This document shows positions 61,092-64,000 of a stretch of 64,000 bases of DNA, piece after piece. The first letter of the stretch is position 1; each line of letters opens with the position of its first letter. The stretch spans positions 248,001 to 312,000 of the forward strand of contig CAZJHO010000001.1 in the NCBI GenBank assembly GCA_964546015.1. The letters are read 5' to 3'. Under the pieces are notes generated by a model. The model searched no databases. It saw only the letters and a list, made by a program, of their open reading frames with translations, and was not told the origin of the DNA. The stretch comes from JAFGVL01 sp964546015 (GTDB lineage: Bacteria; Bacteroidota; Bacteroidia; Bacteroidales; Paludibacteraceae). A program made the translations under genes and the position numbers.

Positions 61092-61122
61092 CAAAGCTAA
61101 TTGATTTTTTCTTAAAAAACAA
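61092..61122 (-). promoter_or_regulatory. his operon promoter
   Basis: Minus-strand TTG (61120-61122), 20-bp spacer and TAGCTTTG (61092-61099), a good Bacteroidetes promoter. Predicted start near 61085 leaves almost no leader before the His peptide. Confidence 0.7.
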
Positions 61123-61147
61123 AAGTCCACTTTTAAAGTGGACTTTT
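61121..61147 (-). terminator. Terminator of the small lipoprotein gene
   Basis: AAAAGTCCAC (61121-61130) and GTGGACTTTT (61138-61147): a 10-bp stem with a 7-nt loop, ending in T on the minus strand. It directly abuts the his promoter. Confidence 0.75.
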
Positions 61148-61172
61148 AAACTTTTTTAGTTGTGCTGTAGAA

Positions 61173-61346
61173 TTATTGAGCAACAGCAGTAGTGTCAACA
61201 ACAGCAGTAGTGTCAACAACAGCAGTAGTGTCAACAATAGTAGTATCAACGGCAGTTGAGTCAACTACAGGAACATCAGCTTTTTTACCACAAGACACGA
61301 ATGCTACAGAAGCAACTACAGCAGCAAACAAAATTACTTTTTTCAT
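61173..61346 (-). CDS. Small repeat-containing lipoprotein
   Basis: A 57-residue protein: a signal peptide with a lipobox (VAFVSC, lipidated Cys19), GKKADVP, then a Val/Asp/Thr tail containing three perfect VDTTAV hexapeptides plus degenerate copies before them. No folded domain. It would be anchored in the outer or inner membrane with a flexible acidic, Thr-rich tail. A minus-strand promoter element (61402-61409) and a terminator (61121-61147) frame it as a monocistronic gene. The opposite-strand frame in the same place is a shadow. Function unknown. Confidence 0.82.
   Translation of the reverse strand: MKKVILFAAVVASVAFVSCGKKADVPVVDSTAVDTTIVDTTAVVDTTAVVDTTAVAQ
61182..61235 (-). repeat. Three perfect 18-bp tandem repeats in the lipoprotein gene
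   Basis: Unit AACAGCAGTAGTGTCAAC (plus strand) at 61182-61199, 61200-61217 and 61218-61235, encoding VDTTAV on the minus strand. Unit length is a multiple of three, so copy-number slippage would change tail length in frame. Confidence 0.85.
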
Positions 61347-61401
61347 TTTTCTTTCTTTTTTAAAGATTAAACATTAATGTTTTTTGAATTAAATTCGCAG
61401 G

Positions 61402-61409
61402 CAAAGATA
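61402..61409 (-). promoter_or_regulatory. -7 element for the small lipoprotein gene
   Basis: TATCTTTG on the minus strand, about 56 nt upstream of the lipoprotein ATG, followed by GCC as in many Bacteroidetes promoters. Confidence 0.5.
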
Positions 61410-61516
61410 CATCGTAATTTTTAATTACAAAACAAAAAAGTAAAAAAGTATCTAAAAAAATAATATTTTTTATCAATACTTTATTTTTGTTTGATTATCT
61501 GATAATTAAGTTTGTT

Positions 61517-62320
61517 TTAATTATTAGTTGTTTTTTCTCGTTCCTTTGCTTCTTCCCAGATTTCTTCCATCTCATCCAAGGTCATTTCTTTTAAATTTCT
61601 TCCTTGAAAAATAGTTTTTTGTTCTAAATAATTAAATCGGCGAATGAATTTTTGATTTGTTCGTTCAAGAGCGTTTTCGGGATCAATACCGTATAAGCGT
61701 CCGGCGTTGACAATGCTAAAAAGAAAATCTCCAAATTCAATTTCCATTTTGTCTTGGTCGTAAGCATCGATTTCGGTTTTTAGCTCGTTTAGTTCTTCAG
61801 CAACTTTTTCCCAAACTTGTTCTTTGTATTTCCAATCGAAACCTACATTGCGAGCTTTGTCTTGTATGCGATACGATTTTATTAATGCAGGTAAGGAGGT
61901 GGGTACTCCTTGTAAAACGGTTTTATTGCCGCCTTTTTCTTTTAATTTCAGTTGTTCCCAATTTTTGAGGACTTCCTCTTCTCCATCGGCAGGAGTTTCT
62001 TCATAAATATGCGGATGACGATAAATTAATTTTTTACACAAAGCATCACAAACATCTTTCATGTCGAAATCATTGGTTTCGCTTGCCATTTCTGCATAAA
62101 AAACAATGTGGAGCAGTATGTCTCCCAATTCTTTTTTTATATCCATCATATCTTTTTTTATGATAGCATCAGCAAGTTCATAGGTTTCTTCTATAGTAAG
62201 TGTTCGTAAACTTTCGAAAGATTGTTTACTATCCCATGGACATTTTGCCCGTAATTCTTTCATTATTTGGAGCAATTTGCCGAACGATTCAAGGGTAGGA
62301 GTTATGTCTGTTTCTTTCAT
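61517..62320 (-). CDS. mazG: Nucleoside triphosphate pyrophosphohydrolase MazG
   Basis: Hydrolyses (d)NTPs to monophosphates and pyrophosphate, cleaning nucleotide pools. It has two MazG domains: the first with KCPWDSKQSFESLRTLTIEETYELADAI (about 27-55) and the metal-binding ExxE and ExxD helices (KKELGDILLHIVFYAEMA), the second with KVAEELNELKTEI and EIEFGDFLFSIVNAGRL. 267 residues, the usual length. It lies 9 nt after the patatin-like gene and is probably co-transcribed. Confidence 0.94.
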   Translation of the reverse strand: MKETDITPTLESFGKLLQIMKELRAKCPWDSKQSFESLRTLTIEETYELADAIIKKDMMDIKKELGDILLHIVFYAEMASETNDFDMKDVCDALCKKLIYRHPHIYEETPADGEEEVLKNWEQLKLKEKGGNKTVLQGVPTSLPALIKSYRIQDKARNVGFDWKYKEQVWEKVAEELNELKTEIDAYDQDKMEIEFGDFLFSIVNAGRLYGIDPENALERTNQKFIRRFNYLEQKTIFQGRNLKEMTLDEMEEIWEEAKEREKTTNN

Positions 62321-62329
62321 GATAGTATT

Positions 62330-63274
62330 TTATCGCAAATCAGATTTAGGGTCAAAAGGTTCGTTGCTTACTCGCTTACAATTGAGGATTTCAGGATGAT
62401 TCTTAATATATTCGATAGTTGTATCATATCCGATTTGATAAATTTCTTTATACTTATCAAATGAGAAAGCGCTGTATTTTTCTACACTTGGCGGTTCTAT
62501 CAAATAATCACATAATTTTCGACCTTTTGCTCCGTTACGATGTTCAATGCTGCGAATAGATAGGGCTAAAACATCACTGGCGTTTTTTACTTCTTTTTTT
62601 ACTTCAAAATAAGGAACAACATCGACTCCTATTATTACATCACATTTTCCTTTAAGTGCTTGTGCCGGCAAATTGTTGAATAGTCCGCCATCTACATAAA
62701 TACTGTCTTGTATGGTTACCGATTCGAAAACAAAAGGAATAGATGCCGATGCTACTACATAATCGTGCAACAAGCTACCCGAACCGATGGTTTTCCATGT
62801 AGCATTGGTCAAGTTAGATACGCAAGCATAAAATTCGTATTGCAAGCTGTCAAAATTATTGTGTGGAATGTGTTTGGAAAGTATTTGCCGTAACGCTTTA
62901 TGTGATGATAAACCTTCCGAAAAAACAGGATGTACGATTTTAGATACCTTGTACATTTTTTCTTCTTCTACAATTTTCATTATTCTTTCTGGAGAAAGTT
63001 TTTGAGCATAAAGTACTCCTACAATAGCACCTATGCTAGAACCTGATATTACTTCCGGTTCTATATTATGTTCTTTAAGTGCTTGTAATACACCAATGTG
63101 AGCATACCCTAATGCCCCGCCTCCACTTAAGCAAATTCCTATTTTACAGTTCTTTTGTGTTTGTTTCATATTAGCTGTTGTATCCATAATAGAAATAACC
63201 AGATTTGTTGTATCCTGCCCATATAGCAGGTTTGCAAAAATAGAAAATAAACACCAAAAAACTATTTTTTTCAT
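62330..63274 (-). CDS. Patatin-like phospholipase, secreted
   Basis: A 314-residue lipid acyl hydrolase with a Ser-Asp dyad. Signal peptide at about 1-20 (MKKIVFWCLFSIFANLLYGQ), oxyanion loop SGGGALGYAHIG near 50-61, nucleophile Ser in GSSIGAI (GxSxG) near 78-84 and catalytic Asp in DGGLFNN near 195-201. Similar single-domain patatins in Bacteroidetes are envelope-associated. The RssA-like form is the alternative label. Its start overlaps the end of the amylase gene by 4 nt. Confidence 0.88.
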   Translation of the reverse strand: MKKIVFWCLFSIFANLLYGQDTTNLVISIMDTTANMKQTQKNCKIGICLSGGGALGYAHIGVLQALKEHNIEPEVISGSSIGAIVGVLYAQKLSPERIMKIVEEEKMYKVSKIVHPVFSEGLSSHKALRQILSKHIPHNNFDSLQYEFYACVSNLTNATWKTIGSGSLLHDYVVASASIPFVFESVTIQDSIYVDGGLFNNLPAQALKGKCDVIIGVDVVPYFEVKKEVKNASDVLALSIRSIEHRNGAKGRKLCDYLIEPPSVEKYSAFSFDKYKEIYQIGYDTTIEYIKNHPEILNCKRVSNEPFDPKSDLR

Positions 63275-64000
63275 TTTATCGACATTTTTAGGATTACACC
63301 ATTTTCTGCACTGACTTTTGCAAAAAACAGCTCGTCTATAGACAATTTTTGCGTAATTTTTTTACCTGATAAAAGATCTGTACATTTTACGATTTGGGTT
63401 AGAGATAAGTTTAAATATTCGAAAGCATGTTTCGATACCTTAATCCCTATGGTTTCTTCGTTATTACCAAAATTAAGAATTACAAGTATTAATTCATTTT
63501 CGTATTTCCGGAAAAATGCAAAATGCTTTTGAGGATTGAAATGAGGATTATCATAATTATTCCACATCAGATCATACGAAAGACCTTCGGAAATAGCTTT
63601 TTCATTAAACCGAAGTGTAAGGATTTTTTTATAAAAGCTTTGCAAAGCTTTTTGTTCTTCCGTTAGTTTTTCTGTGTTGCATTTGCCTGAGTTGTACCAA
63701 TTTCGTAGGCTATCAACACTCCAGTAATCGAATATAGTGGTGCGACCGTCTGTTCCGCTAAATCCTTCGGCGTCCATTCCGCGTTCACCGAGTTCCTGAC
63801 CGCTGTAAATCATCAATGGAGAAGATGAAAAACAAGTATCAAAAATCATGGCAGGGATGGCTTTTGTTGCTTTTCCGGCAAAAAAATCGGAAGCGATTCG
63901 TTGTTCGTCATGGTTTTCCAGGAAATTGAGCATATATGGCTGAATATCGTTTACAGCCTGCCAGCAATTGGTGATGTCCGAAGCAGGGGCGTGCCCGCAA
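63271..64000 (-). CDS. Alpha-amylase family glycoside hydrolase (GH13), 5' end outside the window
   Basis: C-terminal portion of a GH13 enzyme. The frame is open to the window edge (position 64000), so the N-terminal part and most catalytic residues are missing. LENHDEQRIASDFF contains the conserved region IV NHD motif (transition-state His-Asp). GQELGERGMDAEGFSGTDGRTTIFDYW follows, and a C-terminal beta domain ends KMSIK. An internal ATG at 63933 would truncate the barrel and is not the start. Probably a secreted or cytoplasmic starch/maltodextrin hydrolase; specificity cannot be judged from this part. Confidence 0.85.
   Translation of the reverse strand, partial: CGHAPASDITNCWQAVNDIQPYMLNFLENHDEQRIASDFFAGKATKAIPAMIFDTCFSSSPLMIYSGQELGERGMDAEGFSGTDGRTTIFDYWSVDSLRNWYNSGKCNTEKLTEEQKALQSFYKKILTLRFNEKAISEGLSYDLMWNNYDNPHFNPQKHFAFFRKYENELILVILNFGNNEETIGIKVSKHAFEYLNLSLTQIVKCTDLLSGKKITQKLSIDELFFAKVSAENGVILKMSIK

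Noticed and set aside
61182..61235. CRISPR-like array
   Set aside because: Three contiguous 18-bp repeats without spacers, inside a coding region.
61192..61377. Plus-strand Ser/Thr-rich frame over the small lipoprotein
   Set aside because: Shadow of the repeat-coded minus-strand gene, which has a signal peptide, lipobox, promoter and terminator.

Overview
The window comes from a low-GC member of the phylum Bacteroidetes, most likely order Bacteroidales (a Dysgonomonadaceae/Paludibacteraceae-like lineage is a guess). The evidence is the recurring Bacteroidetes promoter signature TAnnTTTG, with TTG about 19-20 bp upstream at several sites, together with the gene content: HYC_CC_PP protein, DUF4831, START-like protein, dipeptidyl-peptidase VI-like NlpC/P60, 7TM-HD phosphodiesterase, DUF721. 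Genes are dense, mostly in short operons. No rRNA, tRNA, CRISPR array or prophage was seen.

Region 1 (1-16.6 kb) is the most interesting part. A phosphate-type permease is followed by an assimilatory sulfate reduction and siroheme locus. Its parts are a HemC-CobA-HemD fusion, HemB, CysD, CysN and an Fe-S APS reductase; then a precorrin-2 dehydrogenase, HemA and HemL with a Cys/Met-type PLP enzyme; two paralogous NarL/LuxR-type regulators; CysK; O-acetylhomoserine sulfhydrylase; and a second Cys/Met PLP enzyme. Four promoters here (at about 970, 7167, 12698 and 13810) carry the same palindrome, ATACC-N8-GGTAT. In every case exactly 22 nt separate it from a TAnnTTTG element. Read as TACCnnn-N2-nnnGGTA it has the 7-2-7 layout of NarL-family sites, and the two NarL-type regulators encoded between the sites are the obvious candidates. 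I propose a sulfate-assimilation/siroheme regulon. The fourth promoter adds a second layer: a 32-codon leader ORF ending Met-Cys-Cys-stop, whose Cys codons lie inside a terminator-like hairpin.

Region 2 (16.7-24.7 kb) holds a Cys-rich secreted protein, a CusA/CusC/CusB-type heavy-metal efflux operon with Met-rich and HMA-type metal-binding additions, and a gene-poor stretch containing a regulated-looking promoter and a very short terminated transcript.

Region 3 (24.7-46.3 kb) is housekeeping: NlpC/P60 peptidase, 7TM-HD phosphodiesterase, TRIC channel, glucosaminidase-LysM, DUF721, RsmI, thymidine kinase, glycosyltransferases, an FtsE-like ATPase, hisIE, hisA, an acyltransferase, a CBS/CorC protein, the queE-queD-queF set, NAD(P)HX repair, two envelope proteins, folE and a SPOR protein.

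Region 4 (46.5-64 kb) has lysC and lysA, a glycosyltransferase, an AcrAB-TolC-like RND pump, cdd, a START-like protein, and a histidine cluster (hisG, hisD, hisC) read on the minus strand. That cluster begins with a classical His leader peptide (three consecutive His codons) and an attenuator. It is interrupted by a REP-flanked IS200-like transposase whose ends supply the hisD stop codon and the hisC start. A repeat-containing small lipoprotein, MazG, a patatin-like phospholipase and a truncated GH13 amylase end the window.
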